64,000 nt of DNA from Microtetraspora sp. NBRC 13810 (GTDB taxonomy: Bacteria > Actinomycetota > Actinomycetes > Streptosporangiales > Streptosporangiaceae), in the NCBI RefSeq assembly GCF_030268685.1, contig NZ_BSRQ01000032.1:1-64000 (forward strand). The letters run 5' to 3'. Shown here in pieces: positions 32,292 to 41,092 of the stretch. A program made the translations under genes and the position numbers. The notes under the pieces were generated by a model, which had not been told where the DNA came from, searched no databases, and saw nothing but the letters and a program-made list of their open reading frames with translations. The stretch's first letter is position 1. Each line of letters starts with the position of its first letter.

Positions 32292-34621
32292 GCGACGAAC
32301 AGCACGATCACTACGCCCCGGCAGGACCGGGAGCGGCGGCGGAGGAAGCCGCGCCCGGGGTTGAGGCGCCTTCACTCATCCCTCCCGCCGCGATCGCCCG
32401 CTTGTCGCCCTACAAACCGAACAGGCACCTGACCGTGGTGACCCCCGCCGTGCGGACGGCCAACCGCTACCTCACGGACTTCCTGGACTCCTCCTCCTCG
32501 ACGTCCGATCCCGAGGCCGAGGAGGCGCCCGGCGGACAGTGGAAGGCCCTTCTGCTCCTCGGCGAGTTCGGCATGGGCAAAACACACCTGGCACGGGACC
32601 TCGCCGGCCGCACGCTGGCGGCCCGCGACCAGGGCGTGCACACCCTTCTCCTCACCGCGCCCAACTCGGACCTGTCCGACGTCTACAGCGGATCGCTGAT
32701 CGACCAGTTCTCACCCCTCGATCTGTTCGAGCGGGTCCGGGACTACTACGCCTTCATCACCGCGGACGCGCTGGAGAGTTCGGAAGTGGCCTCCAGCATC
32801 ACGCGGGGGTTACGCGAGGGCAGCGTCGATCCGGACAAGGTCGTCGCGGTGTTCGGTCTCATGGAGAGCGCCCTGCGCAGCGACCTTCGCCGGATGCTCC
32901 GGTCGGTCACCGAGTCCGAGCAGTTCGCCACCGCGCTGGCGCTGACCCTGCAACCCCCCTTCCAGAACGCGGTGTGGAACTGGCTGCAGGGACACGAACC
33001 CGCGCAGATCCTCAAGGACCGCGGCATCACCAACGTCCTCAACACCCCCGCCTCGGCCGTCGACGCGCTGTCCGTCCTCGCCTTCATGTACGGCAGGGCG
33101 AACCACCGGCTGGTTCTCGTCATCGACGAGTTCGACAAACCGCTCCAGGCTCCCCCGCTGCCGCGCCTGCGGTTCCTTCAGCAGTTCGAGCGCCTGGTCA
33201 ACGCCTTCATCGACGTCGGCGGCCTGATCATCTTCTGCGGCCCACCGGACATCCTGCCCGAGCTGCCGGCCAGCCTTCGCGAGCGGCTGCGCACGCTCTA
33301 CCTGGCTCCCTTCGACGCCGGCAACACCGAGGAGTGCCTCGGGACCGGGGACAGCCTCTCCCCGTTCACCCACGAGAGCGCGGAGCTCATCACCGAGCTC
33401 ACCAACGGCGTCCCCCGGCAGATCATCGAGGTGGCCAACCAGGCACAGGTCATCGCCTCGGAGTCCGGCACCACCGTCGACCGAAGCGTCGTGCACAGAG
33501 CCGTCCGGCAGCAGTACGAGCAGATCGGGGTCAACGAGCTGCGTGCCCTGATCCGGCGCATCCTCCAGGTGGAAGGTCTGCATTTCGAGGCCGGGCACCG
33601 TCCCGACGCCGGCACGGATGTCGAGATCGAGTTCTGGATACCCGTCGGCGAGCAACGCACCGGGATCGCCCTGTGGATCACCCCGTCCCTGCTGGAGCCG
33701 GCCGATCTCGACGAGATCCGGCGCAAGGCGGAGGCGGCCAGGCGCGGCGCGGAGCACCTGGAGATCCTGCTGGTGGTCAACGGCTACCTCGCCAATCCGC
33801 TGCGCGAGGCCGTGTCCGGGCAGATCGGCAGGCAGCCGCTCGTCTACGATCCCGGCCACTTCGCGGAGGTGCTCCGCAACCTGGTGGCGGGCGCGGTGCA
33901 ACGGCTGGAGATCCTCAGCCGGGAGGATCTCCTGATGGTCGTCCGCAGGCAGGTCGCCCGCCTCAGCACCCAGCAGTCCGCGGTGCTGACCACGCTGGAC
34001 ACGATCAGCGGCAGCGTCGACCGCCTCGACCACGCCTACTTCCAGCGTCTCACCTCGATCGAGCGCGGCATCAGCGCGCTCTCCGTCGGCGCCCCGCGGA
34101 CGTTGGGACCTCGGGCCGACTTCCCGGCGGCCTCCTTACCCGCCGGAGTCGAGTTGCACTTCGACAGGGCGCTGTCCGCCATCGGCTCGCTGACGAGCGT
34201 CAGGGACGTGTACCGGGACACCTTCGGGACCGCCGTGCCCTCGCGCGGCGCGGTCGTGCCGAGACGCAGGCTGCCCACCCGGGAGGTGTTCGAGGCGGTG
34301 GGCGTGACCGTCCTCCTGCAGAACCTGCTGGAGGCGTTCATGGAGCAGGTGGACGCCTGGCTCCAGGACGCCCAGAAGCTGGGCCGGGTCGAAGGTCCCC
34401 AACTGGACCGCCTGCGGCTGCTCTGCGAGACCTACGACGACACCCTGGAGGGATTGCCGCTGTTCCGGCTGGACAGCATGGCGGCCTTCGGCGCGTTCTC
34501 GGCGAGTCCGACGACGGACGAGCAGTCGGCGCGCACCCGGCGCCGGGCCGAGGCCGCCGCCGCGCTGGACGGCCTCGGTTCGCGGGTCCTGGACGCGACG
34601 TTGCGGGCCATCGCCACCTGA
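32288..34621 (+). CDS. Large AAA-type ATPase of unknown function
   Basis: A 777-residue protein. Walker A 'GEFGMGKTHLA' is at residues ~92-99 and Walker B 'LVLVIDEFDKPL' at ~274-283, followed by 'LIIFCGPPDILPELP' (sensor-like) and 'NGVPRQIIEVANQAQVI', typical of ORC/STAND-like AAA modules. The region ~420-560 may be a second alpha/beta domain ('VEIEFWIPVGEQRTGIALWI'). The last ~200 residues are helical with possible coiled coil. No named family is recognised. It ends 3 bp from the convergent 342-residue gene. Its pairing with a second ATPase and a membrane protein recalls multi-ATPase conflict systems, but that is inference. Confidence 0.75.
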   Translation: MSDEQHDHYAPAGPGAAAEEAAPGVEAPSLIPPAAIARLSPYKPNRHLTVVTPAVRTANRYLTDFLDSSSSTSDPEAEEAPGGQWKALLLLGEFGMGKTHLARDLAGRTLAARDQGVHTLLLTAPNSDLSDVYSGSLIDQFSPLDLFERVRDYYAFITADALESSEVASSITRGLREGSVDPDKVVAVFGLMESALRSDLRRMLRSVTESEQFATALALTLQPPFQNAVWNWLQGHEPAQILKDRGITNVLNTPASAVDALSVLAFMYGRANHRLVLVIDEFDKPLQAPPLPRLRFLQQFERLVNAFIDVGGLIIFCGPPDILPELPASLRERLRTLYLAPFDAGNTEECLGTGDSLSPFTHESAELITELTNGVPRQIIEVANQAQVIASESGTTVDRSVVHRAVRQQYEQIGVNELRALIRRILQVEGLHFEAGHRPDAGTDVEIEFWIPVGEQRTGIALWITPSLLEPADLDEIRRKAEAARRGAEHLEILLVVNGYLANPLREAVSGQIGRQPLVYDPGHFAEVLRNLVAGAVQRLEILSREDLLMVVRRQVARLSTQQSAVLTTLDTISGSVDRLDHAYFQRLTSIERGISALSVGAPRTLGPRADFPAASLPAGVELHFDRALSAIGSLTSVRDVYRDTFGTAVPSRGAVVPRRRLPTREVFEAVGVTVLLQNLLEAFMEQVDAWLQDAQKLGRVEGPQLDRLRLLCETYDDTLEGLPLFRLDSMAAFGAFSASPTTDEQSARTRRRAEAAAALDGLGSRVLDATLRAIAT

Positions 34622-34624
34622 CCC

Positions 34625-35653
34625 CTATCCGGCGGACAGCAGTGCCCGGACCTGGCCGGCGAGTTCCCGCAGCCTGAGCTCGGCCTGGTAGACGCCCGGC
34701 TGGTGGTAGGTCATGCCCAGCAGGAAGTCGCCCTCCCCCGCGAGGGGGTAGTAGTAGAGGGCGCCCTCCTGGACGTCGAGTACCAGCCTGCGGATCGGCC
34801 GCACGCTGAAGAGCCGCAGCGCGTGGGCGAGTTGCGGCAGGTCGGAGCGCAGCCCGCGCCCGAAGTCCTCATACTGCTTGCGCCGCCTGTCCTGCCTGCC
34901 GCGAAACCACTTCTGCAGCGCGGCGGTGTCGAAGAGGTCGGCCGCGAACGCCGGGCTCCAGTTCTGGAAGAGCGCGACATAGTGCAGATCGCCGACGGCC
35001 AGTTGCCAGGAGCACAGCCGCAGCATCTCCGTGTAGAGCGCGGCCGGCAGGTCTCCCGTGTGACGCGGGGACGACGGCTGGGCGAGGGGCCGCACCCGGG
35101 TGTCGGCGTACCCTCCCGGGTCCTCGTCGCCGAGCCCGTAGACCTCCCTGCGAATCGTCGTGACCAGGGTGGACGCGCCCTCGTCCAGCTGGTCGGCGCG
35201 CCCGCGGTCGAGCGTGATGGCGGCGAGGTACTCACGGGGGCGGACGCGGCCCAGATGGGTCACCCCGTCGTCGAACTCCACCACGGTGCGCAGCAGTTCT
35301 CCCGAGTCGAACACGGACATGGCCCGGTCGAACTCCTCGACCTTGATGCACAGCTGCCGCAGCGCGCTGGGGTAGTCCTCGCGGCGGACGGCCGGCGAGT
35401 CGTCGTCGAGCAGGCCGAACTCGACCCGGCGCCGCAGGACGTCTATCGCGAAGTCGTAGAACCCGCCGTCGAAGTAGGCGAGATACTCGAAGGCGGAGTC
35501 GTCGTCGAAACGTCCGCCGCACAGGTCGATGATCTCCTCGTATCCCGTCTGCGCGTGAGCCTCCACATGCGCGTTCAGATACCGCGCGAGCGGATGTTCA
35601 CGGAACCTCTCCGACTCCTCCCCACGGCGAGGGGAACTGCCGTCGCTAGCCAT
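34625..35653 (-). CDS. Unknown protein of the fxs operon
   Basis: A 342-residue soluble protein, not recognised. It is acidic and rich in aromatic residues, with segments such as 'FDGGFYDFAIDVLRRRVEFG', 'LHYVALFQNWSPAFAADLF' and 'GALYYYPLAGEGDFLLGMTYH'. No signal peptide, membrane helix or classical catalytic motif is visible. ATG 35653 (AAAGGCG upstream) is preferred over GTG 35677. It lies 36 bp after fxsT and is probably the third gene of fxsA-fxsT-this operon. It could be an effector or a scaffold of the system. Confidence 0.72.
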   Translation of the reverse strand: MASDGSSPRRGEESERFREHPLARYLNAHVEAHAQTGYEEIIDLCGGRFDDDSAFEYLAYFDGGFYDFAIDVLRRRVEFGLLDDDSPAVRREDYPSALRQLCIKVEEFDRAMSVFDSGELLRTVVEFDDGVTHLGRVRPREYLAAITLDRGRADQLDEGASTLVTTIRREVYGLGDEDPGGYADTRVRPLAQPSSPRHTGDLPAALYTEMLRLCSWQLAVGDLHYVALFQNWSPAFAADLFDTAALQKWFRGRQDRRRKQYEDFGRGLRSDLPQLAHALRLFSVRPIRRLVLDVQEGALYYYPLAGEGDFLLGMTYHQPGVYQAELRLRELAGQVRALLSAG

Positions 35654-35689
35654 GGTCGCCTTTCCCTGTCGCCACACGCACTCGGCCGG

Positions 35690-38600
35690 TCAGTATTCGG
35701 GGATCTCGATGTCGATGTCCCGCCGTCCGTCGGGAGCGGGCCGATCGCCGTCCTGTCGTGCCTCACCGGCCAGCACGTCGTCCAGATTCCGGCGCGACAT
35801 CCGCCTCAGCGGATGCTGCACGTCGTGGAACACCCGCGCCAACTTGAGTTCCACCTGTTCCGCCAGGGTTCCAGCCTCCGCGAAATCGCGCCGGATCACC
35901 AGAGTGCGGGTGAGATTCAGCATCGCGTTCAACGTGGTGGGGTGCTGGCCGCCGAGCCGCCGGGTCAGCTCCGTGACACTGCGCCGGCCGAGGGTCAGGG
36001 CCTCCGCGTCCAGCGGGTTCGCGGACCGGAGGTACAGCGACAGGTTCGCCTCGCACATGGAGGTGTACGGGTGGCTCCTGTTGAGCCGGCGGAAGATGCG
36101 CAGCGTCTCGCGCGTCAGCGTGACGGCCTCCTTGTGCCGGTGCTCCTCATGCCTGTCGGCGGCCAGGCTGGCGGCGCACGCCAGGGTGAGCAGGTGCTCC
36201 TCACCGAAGGAACGCTGGAGTTCCTCCAGGGTCTTCTCGTCCCTGCGCCGCGCCTCCGCGACCCGGCCCCACCGGCGCTCGGTGACGGCCAGTCCCAGGT
36301 GCGTCCTGAGCACGTCCGCGGTGCGGCCGAGCGCGCCGACCGGCTCGGTCGCCATCAGGTGGTCCAGGGTGTCCCTGAGAAGGTCATGCGCCCGGGGATA
36401 GTCACCCAGCTCCCGAAGGTATCTGGCGATGTTGACCGCCGTCCACCAGGCGGTTCTGTCCTCCGGGCCGAACAGCTCCCTCCGGCGTTCGAAGCGCGCC
36501 TGGGCGAGATCCCTCGCCTCGTGGAACTGCCCGACCATCGCCTTGGCCCCGGCCAGGTTGTTCATCGCCCTGCCGGTGAGAAAGTGGTCGGCGCCGTAAA
36601 GCTCGCGCATCGCGTCCAGCGTGTTCTGGTCCCAGGCGTGCGCCTCGTCGAAGTTGCCCTCGGCGCGGAGGTTGGCGCCGTGGCTCATCGCCGCCAGCAG
36701 CACCCGCGGGTGTGAGGGGACCAGTTCCCTGCGGTGGCCCAGCAGCCCGGCGCGGCCGTACTCGACGGCCTTCTCGTGCATGTTGAGCGCCCGGTACACG
36801 TTGCCCAGCTGGACCTGGAGCCAGGAGACCGCGTGCTCCCCGGAGTTCGTGCCCCAGGCGACCAGGGCCTTCTCCGCGATGTCGCGGGCGTGCAGCAGGG
36901 CGCTGCGGTCCGCGGTCAGGAACAGGTGGCGGACCTGCTTGACCACCCAGGCGCGCACCGCGGGGCTCTCTCCCGTGTAGGCGCGTGTGGCGTCCAGGTG
37001 CTTGCCCAGCTCGCCGAGCACCGCCCTGGAGGCGGGCTCTTCGAGGACGAGCTCGTCCGGCGCGTAGGCCGCGAGGATTTCGAGGACGTCCTCCCGGCGT
37101 TTCCTGCGCTCCTCCTGGGTCATGAGGCCGAGGACGAGGTGCTGCAGGATCCGGTGCATCCGTAACGGCTCCTGGGTGCCCAGGTCGACCCGGGCGGGGC
37201 CGTGCCGGTCGAGGTCGCGCAGCACCACGTCGACCATCAGGGGATCGTCGAGCCGGGCGTCCACCGCGGCCAGGCTTCTCCGCATGACCGGCGAGCGCAG
37301 CAGGTCGAGGGCGACACCGTCGGAGGACAGGAAGGCGCACACTTCGAGGAGCCGTACGGCTGCTTCGCCGCCCGCCCCCTTGCCGAGCGCGTCCCGGGTC
37401 ATCCGGAGCATGACCCGGTAGGGCAGGGGGTAACCGGACAGTTCCGGAGCTCCGGTCAGGGTTCCGGACAGCCGGTCGAAGTCCGCCTGGAACAGCGTCG
37501 CCGCCGTCTCGGCCGCCTTGTGCGGGGAGATGTTGCTCCGCCGGAGCAGGTCGACCTGCCAGCGCAGCCAGCCGGCGGCGAGTTCGACCGCGAGCGGAAG
37601 CCGTTCGAGCTGGGTCACGATCCGGGTGGCCTCACGGTCGGGGATCTCCCGGGATCGGGCCCGGAGCAGGGCCATGCTCTCCTCCCGGTCCAGCGCGCCC
37701 ACCTCCTGGGCCGCGGCGCCCGGCAGCGAGCCCCGGCGCGACGTGACGATCACATGGCCGGGCCCGTCGTCGTCCGGAAGCATGCTGAGGAGGTCTTCGG
37801 CGACCTCGGCGTTGTCGTAGACGAGGAGCCAGCGGGGAGCGTTCTCGGCGCCGAGGTAGGACTTGACGGCATGGACGGCGTCGCCCGCGGTGCGCAGTTC
37901 CAGGGCCACCGCCAGCCGCCCGAGGGAGGTCCGCGTCGTCTCCGGCGTGTCCGCGTTGATCCACCACACGACGTCGTAGGCGCCTTTGAAGCGGTGGGCG
38001 TACTCAAGGGCGGACTGGCTCTTGCCGATGCCTCCCTCGCCGTGCAGCAGCACCACTCTGCGCCGATCGCGCGCGACGCCCAGGGTGTCCCGCAACCTGC
38101 CGAGCGTCTGCTCCCTTCCGACGAACCGCGGGTGCCTGGCGAGGAGGTTGGAGACGTCGGGCGAGCGCGGGTAGCGCCGGTCCGTCACGGCGGGAACGGG
38201 GGCGCGCACCCGGAGCCTGCGGCGCAGCTCGTCGATCGCGGTCTGCTTGTCGCCGCGGCCGAGGCTCAGTGTGGTCAGACCGGCGAGCTCCTCGGGGGGC
38301 CCCTGCCCGTCGACGTCCACGAGCAGGACCCGCGGGTCGTCCCTGGAGCCGCCCCTCGCCGTGTCGGCCGCCCAGCCGATCCTGCTCGTGGCCTCCCCGT
38401 CGAGACCGGGTTCCAGGAGGATGAGCATCATCTCGCCCGCGGGCACCGACGACCGGGAGCTCAGGTCCGACACGGGCAGTTCCTCGGCCTGCAGCCCGAA
38501 CGACTCGACCAGGGCGGTGATCCATTCGGCCCAGACGCGATGCACCGGCGGGTAGACCACCGTGACCCGGCGAAGCGGCGTGACCTGGCCTCCGGTCAGT

Positions 38601-39433
38601 GTCCTCGCCAGGTTCTCGTACGCCTCGCGCAGGCCGCCGGCGGTCCCGGGCGGCTCCGCCCGCACGGCCAGCGAGTCGGAGTAGTAGTAGCCCACGCTGT
38701 AGGGGATCTCCGCGAACCCCGCCCTCGGTTCGACGACCGCGGCGAAGCGCTCGTACGCCAGCTCCCGCGCGGCGGTCAGCGCCTTCTCGTCGGTGCGGTC
38801 CACCTTCATCAGGATCGGCACGGTGACGAGCTCCCGGCCGGCCCGGGTCTGGATGTCGTGGGCGCCCTCGACGGCCGCGTCGATCGCCGCGGGGCCCAGG
38901 GTGAGGCACATGGCGACGGCGTCGGAGAGCCGGGCGGCGAGCTCGGCGGCGACCGGCCAGTGCCCGCCGGGGGCGTCCACGAGCACGTAGTCGTAGCCGG
39001 CCGAGCGCAGGTCCTCCCGTACGTCCTCCGCCCACCCCTCCTGCAGCGCGCGGGTCAGCAGGTCCGCGGGGGCGCCCTCCGTCTCCTGCCCGAACGGCAG
39101 CAGGTCGACGCCGCCGCCCTCGTCGCTCTGCCGGGCCAGCCGGGTCACCACGGTGCGCACGTCGGTGCGGCGCGGCCTGCCCGAGGCGGCGGAGGAACGC
39201 CACTCCCGGATCAGCGCCGCCAGGCCGCCGCCGGAGTCGAGCCGGGCGGACAGGCCCAGATAGCGCGGAAAGGCGTGCGAGGCCGGATCGCAGTCCACGA
39301 CCAGCACATCCCGCCCCTGCTCCGCCAGAAATACGGCGAGATTGGCCAGGGCCATCGTTCGCCCCACGCCTCCCTGCCGAGCGGCAAAGGTGACGATAGT
39401 AGCGATCCCGGATTCAATGGACCTTCTCGTCAT
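35690..39433 (-). CDS. fxsT: FxsT-like protein: ParA-like, TIR-like, NB-ARC and tetratricopeptide repeats
   Basis: A 1247-residue multidomain protein of the type named 'FxSxx-COOH system tetratricopeptide repeat protein'. In order: a SIMIBI/ParA-like domain (~8-290) whose P-loop reads R-Q-G-G-V-G-R-T, lacking the usual lysines; a TIR-like fold (~300-410, 'VTVVYPPVHRVWAEWITALVE'-type start); an NB-ARC ATPase (~450-720) with 'GEGGIGKS', 'RWLLVYDNAE', 'IVTSRRG' and 'LPLAVELA'; and ~10 tetratricopeptide repeats to ~1215. Such STAND proteins sense a ligand through the repeats and oligomerise. ATG 39433 has GAGG six bases upstream. It follows the fxsA-like precursor by 49 bp. Confidence 0.9.
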   Translation of the reverse strand: MTRRSIESGIATIVTFAARQGGVGRTMALANLAVFLAEQGRDVLVVDCDPASHAFPRYLGLSARLDSGGGLAALIREWRSSAASGRPRRTDVRTVVTRLARQSDEGGGVDLLPFGQETEGAPADLLTRALQEGWAEDVREDLRSAGYDYVLVDAPGGHWPVAAELAARLSDAVAMCLTLGPAAIDAAVEGAHDIQTRAGRELVTVPILMKVDRTDEKALTAARELAYERFAAVVEPRAGFAEIPYSVGYYYSDSLAVRAEPPGTAGGLREAYENLARTLTGGQVTPLRRVTVVYPPVHRVWAEWITALVESFGLQAEELPVSDLSSRSSVPAGEMMLILLEPGLDGEATSRIGWAADTARGGSRDDPRVLLVDVDGQGPPEELAGLTTLSLGRGDKQTAIDELRRRLRVRAPVPAVTDRRYPRSPDVSNLLARHPRFVGREQTLGRLRDTLGVARDRRRVVLLHGEGGIGKSQSALEYAHRFKGAYDVVWWINADTPETTRTSLGRLAVALELRTAGDAVHAVKSYLGAENAPRWLLVYDNAEVAEDLLSMLPDDDGPGHVIVTSRRGSLPGAAAQEVGALDREESMALLRARSREIPDREATRIVTQLERLPLAVELAAGWLRWQVDLLRRSNISPHKAAETAATLFQADFDRLSGTLTGAPELSGYPLPYRVMLRMTRDALGKGAGGEAAVRLLEVCAFLSSDGVALDLLRSPVMRRSLAAVDARLDDPLMVDVVLRDLDRHGPARVDLGTQEPLRMHRILQHLVLGLMTQEERRKRREDVLEILAAYAPDELVLEEPASRAVLGELGKHLDATRAYTGESPAVRAWVVKQVRHLFLTADRSALLHARDIAEKALVAWGTNSGEHAVSWLQVQLGNVYRALNMHEKAVEYGRAGLLGHRRELVPSHPRVLLAAMSHGANLRAEGNFDEAHAWDQNTLDAMRELYGADHFLTGRAMNNLAGAKAMVGQFHEARDLAQARFERRRELFGPEDRTAWWTAVNIARYLRELGDYPRAHDLLRDTLDHLMATEPVGALGRTADVLRTHLGLAVTERRWGRVAEARRRDEKTLEELQRSFGEEHLLTLACAASLAADRHEEHRHKEAVTLTRETLRIFRRLNRSHPYTSMCEANLSLYLRSANPLDAEALTLGRRSVTELTRRLGGQHPTTLNAMLNLTRTLVIRRDFAEAGTLAEQVELKLARVFHDVQHPLRRMSRRNLDDVLAGEARQDGDRPAPDGRRDIDIEIPEY

Positions 39434-39482
39434 AGCCGCCTCTTTTCTTCATCCGGCTTGCGGATGACACCGGCAATGCGGC

Positions 39483-39686
39483 TCACGCTTCGCCGCCCCG
39501 GCCGCCTCCATCGAAAGACGCGGCGGCGGACTGGTATTGGACCGACAGCGACTCCGACTCCGGCCTTGAGTCGCGCCACACCCGGCGCAGCGCCACGGCG
39601 AACGCGGAGTCCGGCAGCGCGGCGACCTCACCGAGCCCGATGCCGGTCAGGTCGATCAGTTCCGACCTCAGGTCGGCCTCGTCCAT
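39483..39686 (-). CDS. fxsA: FxsA-like RiPP precursor peptide (variant C-terminus)
   Basis: A 67-residue peptide in the position and with the leader pattern of FxSxx-COOH precursors: 'LIDLTGIGLGEVAALPDSAF' followed by 'ALRRVW'. Typical FxsA peptides end in Phe-x-Ser-x-x. Here the candidate core is V-Q-Y-Q-S, followed by a 14-residue tail AAASFDGGGRGGEA that contains a second aromatic site (S-F-D). The substrate should be crosslinked by FxsB, encoded divergently. ATG 39686 gives the standard N-terminus; the in-frame TTG 39746 and GTG 39737 would add a Gly/Trp-rich extension. Precursor identity rests on pattern and context. Confidence 0.78.
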   Translation of the reverse strand: MDEADLRSELIDLTGIGLGEVAALPDSAFAVALRRVWRDSRPESESLSVQYQSAAASFDGGGRGGEA

Positions 39687-39847
39687 ACCACCCCACCACC
39701 ATTCGCTGGAATCCTGCCCCTCCCCCGCCGTATTCACCCTGGCCAAGGCCCGGGGCGTCTCATCATAGCCACCGAGCGGATAAGGCTGAAAGAACTCTCT
39801 TTAGGCTTTAACCTCGTTGTCCCTATGAAGTACTCTTTGCCTCACTT

Positions 39848-41092
39848 ATGGCTATGTCAATCAGCGCGCTCGAATCTGGCCAGAATTCGCGTTTGGAATG
39901 GCCCCATTCCCTCGACGTCCCGGCCCTGCTCGCCGGGGGCTGGCGACCGCACCCGTTCCACACCTTCATTCTCAAGATCCACAGCCGGTGCGACCTGGCC
40001 TGCGACCACTGCTACGTCTACCGGTCGGCCGATCAGAGCTGGACGGATCAGCCGCCGTCGATGAGCCCCGGCACGGTGGCGCAGACGGCGCGGAGGATCG
40101 CCGAGCACGCTGCCGCCCACCGGCTGTCCGCCGTCAACCTCGTCCTGCACGGCGGCGAACCGCTGCTCGCCGGTCCGGAACTGATCGCGCTCTGCGTGCG
40201 CTCCGTCCGCGAGGCGGTGGGACCCGGCGTCGCCGTGCACGCGCTCGTCCAGACCAACGGCCTGCGGCTCGACGAGGCGTACCTGCGGCTCTTCGGCGAG
40301 CTGGACCTGCGGGTGGGGATCAGCCTCGACGGTGACGAGGCGGGTCACGACCGGCACCGGCGGCGGGCCGGCGGCCGGGGCAGCCACGCGGAGGTGGTCG
40401 AGGCGGTCAGGCTGCTGGCCCGGCCCGGCCATCGGCGGCTGTTCGCGGGGCTGCTGTGCACCGTCGATCCGCGCAACGACCCGGTGGCCACGTACGAGGC
40501 GCTCCTCCGGGAGGCGCCGCCGTCGCTGGACTTCCTGCTGCCGCACGGCAACTGGTCGGCGCCTCCGCCCGGCCGCGACCCCGGCTCGCCCGCCGTGCCC
40601 TACGGCGACTGGCTGGTCACCGTCTTCGACCGCTGGTACGGCGAGCAGCCCCGTCGCGTACCCGTGCGGCTGTTCGAGGAGATCATGAACCTGCTCCTCG
40701 GCGGGTCGTCCTCGACGGAGTCCGCCGGCCTGGCGCCGATCCGGGTGGCGGTCATCGAGACCGACGGGGCGATCGAACAGGGGGACAGCCTCAAGTCGGC
40801 GTACCACGGCGCCGCGCGGACCGGCCTGCACGTCGCCACCGACCCGCTGGACGCCGCGCTGAGGCTGCCCGCGGTGGTCGCCCGCCAGCTCGGCGCCGAG
40901 GCTCTGGGCGCCGAGTGCCGGGCCTGCCGGCTGCACCGCGTGTGCGGCGCGGGGCTCTACGCGCATCGCTACCGGCCGGGCACGGGCTTCGCCAACCCGT
41001 CCGTCTACTGCCCCGACCTGCTGCGACTGATCACGCACATCCGTTCCGTCCTGCGGCGCGACATCGCCGCTCTCCGGGCGGGGACCTCGTGA
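39848..41092 (+). CDS. fxsB: FxsB-family radical SAM/SPASM cyclophane-forming maturase
   Basis: A 414-residue enzyme. The radical SAM cluster motif C-x3-C-x2-C is Cys48, Cys52, Cys55 ('CDLACDHC'), followed by 'NLVLHGGEPLLAGPELI' (SAM-binding GGEP) and 'VQTNGLRL'. The C-terminal SPASM-type cysteines appear in 'CRACRLHRVCGAGLYAHRY' and 'SVYCPDL', binding auxiliary [4Fe-4S] clusters. FxsB enzymes form a C-C crosslink between an aromatic ring and a beta-carbon two residues on. No Shine-Dalgarno precedes ATG 39848 (a second ATG is at 39854), so a leaderless mRNA is possible. The last codon overlaps the HExxH gene as GTGA. Confidence 0.93.
   Translation: MAMSISALESGQNSRLEWPHSLDVPALLAGGWRPHPFHTFILKIHSRCDLACDHCYVYRSADQSWTDQPPSMSPGTVAQTARRIAEHAAAHRLSAVNLVLHGGEPLLAGPELIALCVRSVREAVGPGVAVHALVQTNGLRLDEAYLRLFGELDLRVGISLDGDEAGHDRHRRRAGGRGSHAEVVEAVRLLARPGHRRLFAGLLCTVDPRNDPVATYEALLREAPPSLDFLLPHGNWSAPPPGRDPGSPAVPYGDWLVTVFDRWYGEQPRRVPVRLFEEIMNLLLGGSSSTESAGLAPIRVAVIETDGAIEQGDSLKSAYHGAARTGLHVATDPLDAALRLPAVVARQLGAEALGAECRACRLHRVCGAGLYAHRYRPGTGFANPSVYCPDLLRLITHIRSVLRRDIAALRAGTS

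Noticed and set aside
34622-34624. Terminator between the convergent ATPase and fxs operons
   Set aside because: Only three bases separate the two stops, and I find no hairpin with clear stem near them, so none is claimed.
40456-41088. Upstream extension of the HExxH gene
   Set aside because: It lies within fxsB in another frame; the coupled GTG at 41089 is the natural start.
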